Shown: positions 25,131 through 38,125, counted from the first letter of the stretch. The stretch: 64,000 nt of DNA from Monarcha castaneiventris obscurior (GCA_026261815.1 JAMPIT010000856.1:12554001-12618000), one strand, 5' to 3'. Program-made: numbers and translations. The notes: generated by a model from the sequence alone, not told the origin.

Positions 25131-25569
25131 TGATGCCTTCTCCAGCCACCTAGAAACAGAGACTAGACAAGAGTAAGGAAATAAAGATAGATGTTTATTT
25201 GAAGGGCCTTCAAGGCACACCCTGGGGGAGCCAGAGGCTGCCTCCAAAAATGGACCCCAAGATGGACCCCAGGTCACGAGTTCTTCACACTTTTATAGGT
25301 TTGGTTCATTTGCATATCAGGGTTAATTCTCCAATTAAAGCCCCAGTTCAATGATGTAATTCCCCTCAGCTTGCTCCCCCCTTAGAGGCTTTGGGTTACA
25401 CATTTTGGGCCTAGAAGAGCCTGGCTGTCCTTGAAGGCAAAGCCTGGAGAGGCTTTGTTGTGTCTGCCCAGCACGAGAGAGCAGAAATTACAGGCTACAA
25501 GGAACTTCAGAGTTACACTCTAAGCAGTACAGAATTTGTAAAATATAAAAGTTAAAACCTAAGGCATCA
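25131..25569 (-). mobile_element. Solo LTR, copy 1 of a five-copy ERV family
   Basis: The element starts TGATGCCTTC and ends AAGGCATCA on the plus strand. It is flanked by the 4-bp duplication GCCT on both sides (25127-25130 and 25570-25573). The LTR is read on the minus strand: an octamer ATGCAAAT, then a TATA box (ACCTATAAAAGTG near 25296), then a poly(A) signal AATAAA about 100 bases on (near 25197), then an end in CA. Four-base duplications are typical of class I (gammaretrovirus-like) ERVs. No gag, pol or env lies next to it, so it is a solo LTR left by recombination. Confidence 0.88.
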
Positions 25570-25573
25570 GCCT

Positions 25574-28500
25574 GAAGGGGCACTGAGCTGTGAGCTGGAG
25601 CTAAATAGCACTGCAAGGAGGGACTGAGGGGCTGGTCCTGTCAGACCATCAGGGCTGGCCAAAGGGGAGCTCTCTGTGGAAATGCATCGCCAGCCTCAAC
25701 TGATTTCAGGGAACCAAAGCTGCCAGCTCCAGCCTTTTGCTTTGAGTGTTCCCATTCTTTATTTTGGACTACAATATTCTGGATGAGCTAAACCCCCAGG
25801 GGTTTCTTGATCAACCTGTTGGAAGCACTGAGCTCGTTGTTCTGTTAAGGCAGTGGCACAGGAGGTTTTTTCCCCTGCCTGTTTGTCACTCCTGAGTGGT
25901 TGCTGCTGCAGATCAAGGCTTGGCTCCTCAGCTGGTATCAGCTGGCCCTGGTGTCAATGAAATGCCATCTAAATAGATCAGCTGAGGATCTGGCCACAAT
26001 GCTTAATTCTTCCACTGTTTGGAACAAAGAGCTGCCTGGCCATGCAGGAACAAAATTCTTCTTGTTGCAGGAGCAGTGGGGTTGGGCCTGTGGAGGGATC
26101 CCATTCACTGGAGGCATTCAAGTGGAGTAGTGATCTTGCACATAGCTGCATTACAGAGAGGCTGAGAAATTGCCCTCCTAAGTGGTAGGATGTCATAAAG
26201 AAAATTAGTTGTTAGGAGGCTGTGTTCTTATCTAGAAATTATCACTGAGACCAAGTCAGAACTAATTATCTTGATGTGCATGGCATAAGAGCATGCACTG
26301 CTTGAGTTATCATAATTTCATCTTCCTTTAGCAACTGATTCCTTGAAAAGTAATTGTGATCAAATAGCCTGTGTTCCTTGTGGACTTCCTGAGTTAGTGC
26401 ATGAATCTTTGTAAAGTGTAGAAAACATGGCTTGCTAAATTACATATTAAATAATTTTGCAGTTTCAGTGAAATTGAAGAAACTACCTGATTTATGCCAG
26501 AAAAAAAATGCATCCTGATGCTAAAACAAGATGTAGCTACACGTGCACACAGGAGGCTTCTGCCCACTGCAGTGTGCAGTCAGATATGGACCCATTTGAG
26601 TGCATGCAAAACTATGAGCAGCTCAGTTGTATACTGAAGAATCTCTTCTGGGAATTCTTTTTATTTTTTTAGTCTAATTTTGATTTGTATGGATGTTTTG
26701 ACATCTCAACTTGAGCTTTTTTCCTCTTGGATGGCTAATTTTTCAATCAGGTAATTAAAAAAAAAAAACACCTGAGAAACTAAGAGAGCAAACCACAAGA
26801 CATTTTAAGCATGTGACAGCCTGAAATAGAAATGAAAATACTAATAGAAACCCTCATGGGAGAGTCTTACAACGAGGCAGTGTATCCCAACAGGCTGTGA
26901 ATTATCCTGCCCCTGGGAGACTCCAGGATTCTCCCCAGCTGGGATGCTCCTTGCCAATGTGATTCTGAGGAGCTGCTTCAGTTCTGCCTCCCTGTCTGAT
27001 GGGAAGGATACCCTGGAGCATTTTGAGATCTATTAATAAAAGCCACTACAGGAGGGAAATGGTGGTATTTTAGGTCTTGCTTCTTTGGGGAATAAATCAT
27101 ACTCCTGACTTTAACCCCACGAGAAATTGAGAATCGTAAAAATATTCTTTATAGGGAGGTCTGAAACACTGGGACTTGGGGTGAGTCCTTGAGTCATGAA
27201 ACCCCTTAAACTTAGCAGTGTCCTTATTCCTTGGCTTGGTGGGAGCTTCCTTTCTGGTGAATTGCCCTGTGGTTTGGGGCACTCTGGTGCTGCTGTAGCC
27301 CTGCTGAGGCGGCTGCTCCAGCCCCAGCCTGGGCAGCTCCTGCTACACAGCCCTGAGATCAGAATTAACCCATTCTAGCCTGAATTAAGGTGGGCCCAGG
27401 GCTGGCTTGGCCTCGATGAACATGTTGGGAGTCTGCTGTTATTTTGCCAAGGGAGGTGGTGAGGTCTTGGGTCTCTCCCTCCCTTCCCATCAGCAGGATG
27501 GGCTTTCCTGGAACTCTTTTGTTGTCAGTGATTTCTGCTCTTCTAGTCCTACATTTGTTTTTTGTTTCCCTAAGGGCTTTTCTTAATACTGTCTCGCTTT
27601 CTGGATTGTTCTTTTTGCTACGTTGCAATGTAAATTTGGTAAATTTGAGTGATTAGATGTGGCTATTTTGTGCTTGCAGTTGAAGGTCGGAGGTGCTCAG
27701 CCCTTGTGGTAAAGCAGCTGTGCTGTCACTGGGGAGGGATGATCTATGAGTTTGGGAATGTGTCAGGGTGCTGGGGGCAAGTTTGTTTTCTGCATCCATT
27801 TTTTCTTGTCAGGCCATGGGCTTCTCCAAGGCGTGGGCTTAAAAACACTTGAGACAATTTAGGTGCCTGAGCTGGAGGCATAATTGCCATAGACTCCCTT
27901 GTAGATCAGACCTCATTGCCTTTGGGTTTGTCATTTAGTTGGGAGACCAACGTGGTTTTCCACGTATAGGTTGGAGTAATAAGATTTGATTTATCTGCTC
28001 TGTCTCTTCAGAGAGGGGTGCTCTGAGTTTGTACAGAGCCTACAGCAGGTGAGCTGTGTCCTGGGGTGAAATACAGGTTAGAAGGAGGGTGGGGATGATA
28101 TCCATACACAGCACCTGTAACCCGGTGGTGAAAGGAGTTGCTCTCTTACCTTCCCTGCTGGAAGATAAAACTCCAGGCAGTTGCCAAGAAATGTGTCAAG
28201 GTTATGACTCTCAGGTGGGCTGGAAACACGAATGTCAGACATGCAAAGTGAAAGTGGTTTCAAGTGCAGGCTTTGTCCTTGTCGGGTTCTTTGAAGATTG
28301 AGGTAACTTAAAAAGAAGTGAGGGGGAAAAAAAAAGGTTTCCATGGAAATTTTTGAAGCCAGAGGAGTGAATATTGGTGTTGGCTTTGTTCTGTGTTCTT
28401 CACAGCTGATAGAAGTCACAGTGTAAATGGACTTAACTGCTGAGTGACCTTTGACAAAGCCAGATAGGAAGTCTTTGTTGTTGTTGTCAGTGATGGTAAT

Positions 28501-31500
28501 TTCCTTTTTTTTTTTTTTTTTCAAGGTAAGAAGTCTTTTTCACTGTGGTGATTCACTAGTTTTAACTGAAACTTTGAGACAGAGACATGGTGACAAGATA
28601 GTGATTGCAGTGAGTAACAAGGCTCAGTCAATTATTGACCAGCCCATCTCAGCACCTTTGTTTTCCTTGCTGACAAAATATCACAACCTTTATACAAAGA
28701 GCTGAGCCGGCAGGAACCCAGCATTGCTCATTGTGGATGTCACTGTGAGAAATGAACATTTTCTTGTTACAAAGTGAATTGCATTCTCTCCTTGCAAAGT
28801 TTCTTCCCATTATCTTTTGGATTAGCGCTCTGTACATGGCTGTCTGCTCTGATTTCTATCCTTTCCCACAGGAAAACATGCAGAGGAGGTAAAAGCCAAT
28901 GTAATGGCTGTTTTATGAAATATTTCACAGGGCACCCTAGCACAGCCAGCTAGAGCAGGGCTGGGACAGCCCAGATCTCATCTGGAACCCTTTAGACAGG
29001 ACTGCCATGGATACAAATGCTAATGTGTTGACTCATATTTATGAATCCTCCTTCAGGAGGCATATCTGGTGTTGGTACTGGAGATAATAATTTCAAGAGC
29101 ATGTGGGTTTTGTAGTGGCCGTGGCTGCAAAGCTCTGCTATGCTCACAGTTTGTGGTGCAAAGGCATGCAGCTCCCTTTCTTCTTCCCAGCTCTCTTCAA
29201 ATATAGATTGTACCCTTCTGACAGGTTGGCCAGGGCACAGGGATGGGACTGTGTAGGTGTTATTCCATTCAGCACTGGTGTAGCTCTGACAAAGGGTTAA
29301 TGCTTGAGATCCCTGAAGGGGTAGTGCCATGGCTCAAAGCTTTTTGCCTTGATGTGATGGGAAGAGGCTTTTTCAGTTGGATCCGATTCCCTCATCTTGA
29401 AGTGAGCCAGCCAAAACTTCCTGGCCTCCTTGTTTGCTCACTGAAATCAACAGAAGTTTGATATTTGTGGCTGAACAGGTTGAAGGGAGAGGCTGGTGAA
29501 GCCCTTGCACGTAGTTCCATCACCAGGAGCAGAGGCCCTGCTCAGCTCGTAGTGAATAACACCATAAATACGAGCAGAGCTCCTGCCCAACTCACTCACA
29601 ATCACCACTTTGCTGGACTGAGTTCTGCAAGACTCAAATTAAGCATATTGGAGAGCTCCATGTAAGGCCACAGATGTTTTGCTTGTTACCCATAGGGTCC
29701 ACTTTAGAATTGCAGTCTACAAATGGAGTTGAGGTGGGCAAATCAAGTTCCAGGGGTAATTAAGTGAAAATTAAATGTAGTAGTTACAGTGTGCAGTGAT
29801 GCAGTAAGGCTCCTGGCATCTGATTGCTTCTGTCCCACAGATAACAAATAAGCCAGCAAGAAAAATAAAAGTTGCATGAAGAGCAAAGTAGCAGCAAATT
29901 CAAAAATGCATCAAAGACAGCACATTGAAACTGGCAGAGTTTACAAAAAAAGCGTTTGAAAAAAATCCAAAGTTAAAAGGATAAAGATCAAAGGAAGAAC
30001 AAAAGGAAATAGGGACAAATAAATTAAAGAACAAAATTATGAAGCAAAAGAGCAAAATGTCTTCTACAGAAGGGCTGAAAATGAAGGACTCAGAAAAATA
30101 ATGAAACAAGGGAACAACAAATACTGAGATGCAGCTTTGAGTATCATTTGTGTAGGTGTTCGTAGTGCAATACGAACACTTCCTTTATAACTCTGATTTT
30201 CTTTTCTTTTATTGTTTCTCAACCCAGAAAAGATAATTATAAGTTCCTTCTAATAATAATTACAGGTAGGCTGTGCCTTCTGCCTGTAGGATCCCGCAGA
30301 AACAGTGCTGTGGGTAGCCAAGACCTGCTTGGATGCTTTGCTGTGTGCCCCTGACAGAAGTGGGTGGGGGCTGCAGATGGCAAAGGGCAGAGCACTGGAA
30401 AGTGCTGGAGTTTGGGTGGGACTTGGGGGTGTTCCTGACAGTCGGGTGAAGGCTTGTGGAGGATGGGGAGGAGTCTTTGATGGAGGTCTGACAAGGTGTG
30501 ACTGGTCCCATCTGCTGCCTGTGGAGCAGTGCACAGGAACATGAAGAACCTCTGCAGTCCACAGGGTACTTTATGCACTAAGGAAGATGCCATTTTCCAG
30601 AGTCTTGTCTTGTAGCTGTTAGTTGAAAACTCGATGTGGAGATCAGCATCTAAATTAGGGTCAAAAGGTCCTCGTGTGCCCCCCTGCACTGGTGCTCGGG
30701 GCACAGCAGCTCTGGGGCTGCTCTGGGGGTACAGCAGATGCCCAAGCACACTCCAGGGTGATCCCATCACAGAGGCAGCACAAAAGTCACAGAGCTTAAT
30801 CACTCTATTTTCCACCTGTCTGGTATTAAAAGCCTTTGGCAAAATGGGAGTGAAGTGGCCAATGGATCTGCAGTGGGCTGGACCTGAGCTGAGGCACTGA
30901 AAGTGTGCTCCTGGCTGTGCCCCACAGGAAAGTGCCATCTGAAGTGATTTTGTTCTTTGCCTGCTGGCACCTGACAGCCAAGAAGGGCTGAGGAGCAAAC
31001 TGCAGTAAAGGAGAGCGAGGAGAGAAAAAAAGGATTGAGCCTTGAAGAGGTGAGAGACACAGCAGTGGCTGTCGCTTCTCAAGTCTTTTAATAGAAAGGT
31101 CTGTGGAAAATCATTTTCCCCTTTTCTTTGCTCTCCAGGCCCCAGCGTTCAAAGGGCAGGGGCAACTCCGACTGCTGCCAGCTGGATCCTGCAGAAGTGC
31201 CAATATTGGCTAATGCCAATAGTGGGAAAACTTACCCTGGATGCTGAATATTCGCATTTGCATTCTTGAAACCCAAGCTGAACTTTTATTTAGTCTGAGT
31301 CATGATTCAAAAAATAAAATATGCACGGATCACAGTTGTGAAGAAAAGCAGCAGAAGTGGCTTTTTGGCACAAACATATGCAAGCCATATTTCTCTAGAA
31401 GTAATTTCCCATGGAAATTTAACCTCTGAAGGACACTGAAGTTAAATTAAACTGTAGGTTTTGTAACATAAGATGCTATTGTCAGTCTGGCAAGTCTGGC

Positions 31501-33957
31501 AGCCATGGAGGAGTAACACAATATGAAAGAAATGGTACACCCGTATTTAGAGCTAAAAACAAGGAGCTTTTCCCAGAGTCTGCATTAATGTTGCCATCCC
31601 TTTGTGACTATGGCCATGTCATTTAATCTCATTGCATCATCTGAAAATGGCTGTGAAATTAGTACCACATGTAGGCAGCACATAAAGGCCAGGGGAATAA
31701 ATCCCAGTGAGGGAAGATCACATTGTCCTTAAAGAGGAGAACTTTGGGAATGTGCACGTCTGAAAGCAACTGCACTTTGTCCTTTGCCTGGTGAGTGGGC
31801 ACGTGGAGAGTGCTTGCCCTGCTTGAGGTGAGGGGACCCAGTGGCATCTCTGTTGTGATCTGCCACAGAAGGTGGATGAGCCCTGTAGCTCCCCCAGTGC
31901 TGCCAGTTCCAGAATGGTGATGGTCTGGGACCTGTGAGTGCTGGGGGCTGCCTGTGCCTGGGCCAGCCAGATGTGCCTCTGCTAATAATAACAGGAATTG
32001 CCCTACGAGCAAAGCTCCATCTGGGTCACTCGTGTAAGCCCGGGGTATCGGCTCCTCTCCTCCAGGACAGGTTATGTAATCACGTCAGAAATCAAACACA
32101 CAATTTGGATTTCACCTTTTTCTGAACATCTGGCTGCTCACGTTTTAGGCCTGCTGATTTCACAGGGGTCCTAGTTAGAAATAGGTTTTCTGTGCATGCA
32201 GGCATGGAAAACAAATGCTGAAAGGTTGCCCAGATGGTGACCTTGGAATTAATTTTCAAATTCGAGTGAATATTTTTATATTTTCTCTACTCAAGTTTCC
32301 AGAAGAGCAGTGCCGTGGTGTGTGACCACTCTAGCCCTAACTCAGTGCTTGTTTGAAAGAGTCCCTCTTTTTTCTGATGCTGCATTGCTGCCTTTGAAAT
32401 CAGCAGAGAGAAGGGCAGTGGAGCCCTGCAATGAGATGTGACCTAAAGCTGGTGGCATCTACAAAGAGAGTCCAGTTGACTTCAGCAGGCTTTGGAGTGT
32501 GCTTGTAAAAAGCTGCTGGCAGGGCCCTCTGTGGTGCCCTCACAGTGTCTTAATTCCCTCCCTTTGCTGGTCTCAGATAGTTTGAACCTACTGACCTCTG
32601 GTGCATGCTGATCTTCTTCTGTTTTTCACCAGGGAAGCAAAGCTTGGGACAAGTTTTGCTGGAGAATTGTCAGAGAAGTGATTGCAGCTTTTAATTTGCT
32701 TGACTTACTGGCTGAGGTCCATGTTGGCAGATCCTTCAGCAGCTCGTTATTGTTGGAGGCTTTTCTCCATGGGTGTTCTCTGCAGCTGGGCTGAAGGTGG
32801 CTGGGACACCCCGAGCTGTGTCCCCAGCCTCAGGATCCTCTTTCCAGCGAGCCAAGTCAATGGGGTTTTATGGCCCAGAAGCAGCATGTAAACATAAAGA
32901 AAGGTTTCATGTCCTTGTTCTTGATGTTTCTGAGTCCAGGGACTTTGAGGAAATAAGTGTGATAGCCTGTTCCTTCAACAACGTCCCCACAGAATTTTTA
33001 GCTGTGTTTCTGATCATTGTAGTAGATAATACATACAATACATGCACCCATGCACATAAAACAGCATTATTTTCTGCTTAGCACATGTGTTTCATGTAGA
33101 AATCTGGATGATGGCCAGATCAGTAAATGACTCTCATTTCTAATGGAAATCAGAAACACAACAGATGTACTGTACACTGAAAAGAGTTAAAAATAGCTGT
33201 TTGCTATCTCTGTGCTTGCCTTTAAACAAAATACATGATATAGAGCAGTGGTGGTTTAGCATATGGAGGCTTTAACATCTGATATTTCTGAGACTCTGAC
33301 AGGTTTATGCAGGGAGGTCTTGAAGTTAATGGCAAGTTTCAAAGACAAGATTTCTGCTAACATCTTAACTCTCCCCGTGGTCAAACCCTCTGACTGCTGT
33401 GAAACTCTTTATGCATGTTGCAGTGAATTTGTGAAAAGATATGGAAAGCCCAATAGAAGTTGGTTCCCATCCCTGCCCTATTGGGAGCTGGGTATTTTTA
33501 TTTGGTTTGTATCTGGATAAATTGAGATGCTAATTCTGGGTCATGCAGCAAAATATTTTTAATGCTTGTGCCTCTTTCTTACGACTGGTGCCACTTCTTT
33601 CTCATTACAAATCAGAATAACTAGTGCAGCATTGCACAGGGGGGTTCATCTGACAAAACTGCATTAATTCCAGCATGCTGCATGTGATAAATAGATGCTA
33701 TAATATTGGCTTTCTGCAAATGTTAAAATAAGTGATGTTAACAGTAGCTTTTGTAACAGTGGCTTTGTCACAAATAAATGATATATATATATAAAATAGC
33801 TTTATTACAAAATAGATGCTACATAAGGTGGCTTGGTTGTGAAGATGTGTTTTTTTTAATACTTCTTTTTTCATTCAACCAAAAACTTAGAAATAGCTAT
33901 GCTTATGGACTATTTGCTTGGACTCCTGCTATGGCATATCAGCACCAGATAAGATAA
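25574..33957. other. Gene-free flank between LTR copy 1 and the minisatellite
   Basis: No supported exon. Contents are simple tracts (A13 near 26758, T17 at 28505-28521), one possible SINE-like fossil at 31600-31665, and an 846-base minus-strand open frame at 30237-31082 that I do not recognise. A phrase near 26080-26115 (CTGGAGGCATTCAAGTGG) resembles the CR1 3' region but is too short to call. Confidence 0.55.
31600..31665 (+). mobile_element. Possible CORE-SINE/MIR-like fossil
   Basis: TTGTGACTATGGCCATGTCA followed by TTTAATCTC and then CATCTGAAAATGGCTGTGAA resembles the MIR-type phrase (GACTTTGGGCAAGTCACTTAA...CATCTGTAAAATGGGGATAA). About 65 bases match with many substitutions. It could also be chance. 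Confidence 0.35.
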
Positions 33958-33960
33958 TGT

Positions 33961-34890
33961 GTGTCACCAAAAGGCTTCTCCCCACAGCGACCTGTTGGTT
34001 CTGAGAAGATGGGAGACCTACAGTAACTGTTCCTGGAAAGGGTTTTGAATATGCATCATCAAAAGGCTTCTCCCCACAGCGATCTGCGAGACAGGAAAAC
34101 TACATTCCATCTTGAACTATTCCCAGAAAGGGTTTTGAATATGAGTCTCCAAAAGGCTTCTCCCCACAGCGACCTGTTGTTTCTGGGAAGATGGAAGACT
34201 AGGAATATTAACTGCTCCTGGAAAGGGTTTTGAATCTGTGTCACCAAAAGGCTTCTCCCCACAGTGACGTTCTGGTTCTGAGAAGATGGGAGACCTACCT
34301 GTACCTACATTAACTTTTCCTGGAAAGGGTTTTTAATATGTGTCACCAAAAGCCTTATCCCCACAGCGATCTGTTGGTTCCAGGAAGATGGGAGACCTGC
34401 ATTAACTGTTCCTGGAAAGGGTTTTGAATATGAGTCTCCAAAAGGCTTCTCCCCACAGCGACCTACTGGTTCTGGGAAGATGGGAGACCTACAGTAACAG
34501 TTCCTGGAAAGGGTTTTGAATCTGTGTCGCCAAAAGGCTTCTCCCCACAGCGATCTTCTGGTTCTGAGAAGATGGGAGACCTACATTAACTGCTCCTGGA
34601 AGGGGTTTTGAATATGTGTCACCAAAAGGCTTCTCCCCACAGTGATCTCTGAGACGGGAAAACTACATTCCATCTTGAACTATTCCCAGAAAGGGTTTTG
34701 AATATGCGTCGCCAAAAGGCTTCTCCCCACAGCGATCTACTGGTTCTGGGGAGAGGGGAGACCAGGAACATTAACTGCTCCTGGAAAGGGTTTTGAATGT
34801 GTGTCACCAAAAGGCTTCTCCCCACAGCGATCTGCGAGACTGGAAAACTACATTCCATCTTGAACTATTCCCGGAAAGGGTGTTGAATAT
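33961..34890. repeat. Minisatellite, ten ~92-bp units in two subtypes
   Basis: Each unit starts near GTGTCACCAAAAGGCTTCTC and ends GGAAAGGGTTTTGAATAT. Unit starts are 33961, 34053, 34143, 34238, 34340, 34432, 34524, 34616, 34706 and 34801, giving periods of 90-102 bases. Subtype A (units 1, 3-7, 9) has a middle like TTCTGAGAAGATGGGAGACC. Subtype B (units 2, 8, 10) has GAAAACTACATTCCATCTTG instead. The array runs directly into an LTR 3' part, so it is probably an expanded U3 of that LTR. Minus-strand open frames across it merely repeat the unit. Confidence 0.92.
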
Positions 34891-35075
34891 GTATAATTGT
34901 TTATGAATATGTAATAAGTTGATGTGTATGTAAAGGGAGTCCCCAGGAGAGCAGGGGTGCTCTTGGCTGAGCACCAAAGCACCCAGCGCTGTGACTTTTG
35001 CTTTATTATCTTTGTCCCTTATTGTCCTTTATTAAACTTTTCAATCCTAACAGGAGGGTGAACCTCGTATTCACA
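34891..35075 (+). mobile_element. 3' part of an ERV LTR downstream of the minisatellite
   Basis: The sequence goes from TATGTATAATTG through GGGGTGCTCTTGGCTGAGCA and GCTTTATTATCTTTGTCC to the poly(A) signal ATTAAA at 35031, then AACAGGAGGGTGAACCTC, and ends near CA at 35073-35075. I know this layout and wording from avian ERVL-type LTRs; the exact family is from memory. No target duplication could be matched, so the 5' limit is uncertain and probably lies at or before 33961. Confidence 0.65.
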
Positions 35076-38000
35076 TGCTTAACTCCAGACTGACTGCAGT
35101 CCATGGGAGAAAAGGATTTGACTTTAAGAGTTAACTTCAGTTTTATCCCAACATGTGCATCTTGCAGTGTGCTTGGCCTCATTGCAGTTGTCAAATGACT
35201 GGGGAGCCTTTATGTAAATCATTTTGATAATACACATTTGTAAGTTGGTGTAAAGAAAACATTTTCTTATGAATGTTATATAGTGGAAGAGCTTCATCTC
35301 CACATCACACTTCTGCTTTAATGCACAACAGCTTTTAGTAGTCTGTGTGTCAGATGCTCTGTGTAGACTTCAGAAATAAGTTTTAGAGAGCAATTACCCA
35401 AACTACCTGAAGGGCTGATTTTTTTAAAGAGGAATTTTACCTATTTCTGCTGACTTCCGCACGGCACATTTTTGATTCAATATGTTTTTCTTGTTTAAAA
35501 AAGACCTTGTTTTCTCAGAGTGCTAAAAAAAGCCCTTTGAAACACCATGAGACTATAGTGATGAGCTATGCTAGAGAAACCAATATTATATATTTCATCA
35601 TTTGTCTGCTGTCCTTGCCAAACTTCTAATTTAGCAGCGCACAGTAGTGCACCAAAGTGAGTCATGAATTCTTCAGTATAATTACCACGCAGTGCAAAAC
35701 CAAGGCTACAGAAGTCTGAACCTTTTCCTGTCTGTCGTTCTCCTCTTCCACTCGCTTTTCGAATACCATATGCTGTGCAGGAAAGCTGTGCATTGCACCA
35801 CAGCTTCAGCCCTCTCCTGAGCAGATATGATTAAAGGCTACATTTCCAGTTAATAACTAAAAGTCCTTTTCTGCAGGACAGCCAAAAAAAAAACCAGAAA
35901 AAGGGGGTTTGATTTCTTTTGCAGCTAAAATGTGGGGTTTTTTTTAGGGAAAATGCCCTGGTTGAGACAGCCACCATGGAGTTGTAGGGCTTGATATGAG
36001 AGCTGAGTAAGTGCTAAGAAATGGTCTTGTTGACATTTTAAAATTAGTTTTTCCTTGAATTGATTTTTATGCCTTCATGTTTGTCACTTTAGAAAGTGAG
36101 CCTTACATGTGAGGTAGCTGCAAAGGGCAGTTGGAAACCTCATGAGTTCATTCAGGGTTCACCCCCATGAACAACTCAATCCAGAAGTGTGCTGATGACC
36201 TTGTGTTATCAGTGAGATAACACAAATCTAGAGTAACCTGCAAATCCAGAGTTTCAAAATTGCCACTGTATCCAAATTCATGTGCAGTTCAGTGTCTGCA
36301 TTGAGGCTCACTAGTTTTCACCTGTTTTGTAAGTGTGAGCAAAGGCTCAGATTCTAAAAGGGCATCACAGAAGACAAAGATTTAGAGTTGCTGGCAGATG
36401 AAGTCTTTCTTTGGAAAGACCCATTTCAGGCTGGTTTTGAAATTTTGCATCGTTCAAATTTCTGCATGTGATTTACACACTCCAGACTCCTTTTGAAAGT
36501 AAGAGCTTAGAAACTCAACACAACTTCCCCTGTATTTATGTTTCTTCAGACTGCAAGATGATGAATCCTGTTTGCAAGCTAAAATGTGTTGATATGTTAA
36601 ATATTATCTGTGTTTGAATTATTTCTGCCTCCCTGTCTGTTACAGGAGGGTTGCAGCACAGGTTTTACCAGAGCACAGAGAGATGAGAGAAACAGATCCG
36701 GGGGATTTTCCCTCCTTCAGCTGCTGGGAGGATGGTCACTGCTCAGTGGCACTTTGTTTTTAAGTGTTGCAAAAAGCTGTTTCCTGAGCAATTAACTGCA
36801 GAATTTTGCTGCCTGCAGAAGGCACAGGAAAATGTGGTTGCATTTCTGAAGGCACAGTTACATTTCAGAGAGCTGCTACAGAAATTCTGCCATTGCAATG
36901 TTCAGCTACATGATCCTTCCTACCTCCCTCTTAATATTTCTTTAGTATTTCTTCCTATTTCCCTATTTGCCAGGGAAATTTGCCTTTTAGACCCTAGGTC
37001 TGCTCATAAACTATAGGTGAAAGATTATTCTTTTCTAATGGTGACCATGGAAAAATATAATGACAAAAGATGTTACAAACTCCCCTTGCATTTCTGGACA
37101 CTTCTTCCCCTCTTTTCTAGTTGCTATTCTGTTTGCTGTATCTTCTGTTTCATGCTTGGATAAAAGCAGTTAAGGCAAAGGCCTTGCTCATGTGAGAGGG
37201 GCTGTACAGATGCAGAGCACTCTCAGTTCACTGTCACTGCACTCTGCCCACACTCCTCTCACAGCTCTCAATCACCCTTTTTCAGTAATTGCATTAACTC
37301 AATGCAATAGTCTGACAAATTCCCAGACGTGTCATTATTTTCCCCCTTTCAGAACTGTGTTTATAGGAACACACTGTGGTGAGAAGTTAATTCTACATCC
37401 ACGCTAAATTACTTGTGTTGGTTTGCCTTTTGTTTCCCCTCCCTCAAATGTTCTGTTTCAGAACTGCAAAGTAAGAGTTTATCTAGAGGTGAGACTCCTG
37501 TGCCATTGTGGGCACAGCATTCCTTTGCTTGGCAGCTGAAGAAGAAGTTATCTATCTAAGGAGGGGGATGGTTCAGAGTATGGAGGTTTTAGGCTTGTCC
37601 AGTCTGAGATCTGCTCTCTTTCAGTTGCTTGCAGCATCAAAACAAAACTCCCAATTCATTGTTTTTGTACTTCCACAGATGCATGAAAAATTGCAAAAAT
37701 GAAGTAAAATCACTTTCTAAAGGAGTGCACAGCCTAAGCTTGAATGCATCTCAGGAGGAGAAAATAGCAAGCGATAGAAGACACTTGGTATGAAAGAGCA
37801 CATAATTATGTGGTGTGATCACTGGGGCAGGTGAACGAATGGGGTGTTTCGAGGGGAGCCTGCTGGGTGGAAAACTTAGCCAAGAGCTGCTGGGAAAGAG
37901 CTTATGCCAGAGACCAGGCAGGGTGGATCAAATCCAGCAGGACACTTGAGGCACTGGGACAGCATGAACAAACCCTGTGCTACTCACTGTGATTAGAATA

Positions 38001-38125
38001 GCAGCCTGAGAGAGATGGGCTCAGTCTGAATGCTGCATTACTTTGATTTTTGTCAATTAAAGCCTGATGCAATTAGATGAAGCCCTTGCTCTGCGTACTT
38101 GACACTGCAAGATGCTGAGGAGGCT
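35076..38125. other. Gene-free flank
   Basis: No supported exon or mobile element. A perfect 10-bp hairpin lies at 36201-36225. The rest is AT-rich unique-looking sequence. Confidence 0.55.
36201..36225. repeat. Perfect 10-bp hairpin
   Basis: TTGTGTTATC, loop AGTGA, then GATAACACAA: an exact 10-base inverted repeat with a five-base loop. It may be the core of an old palindromic element, but its flanks do not extend the symmetry. Confidence 0.7.

Noticed and set aside
26080..26115. Possible CR1 fragment (CTGGAGGCATTCAAGTGG)
   Set aside because: Only about 20 bases agree with the CR1 3' region; too short to separate from chance.
34059..34858. Minus-strand frames with repeated SLWGEAFW peptides
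   Set aside because: They are the minisatellite unit read through; periodic peptides follow the ~92-bp DNA period.
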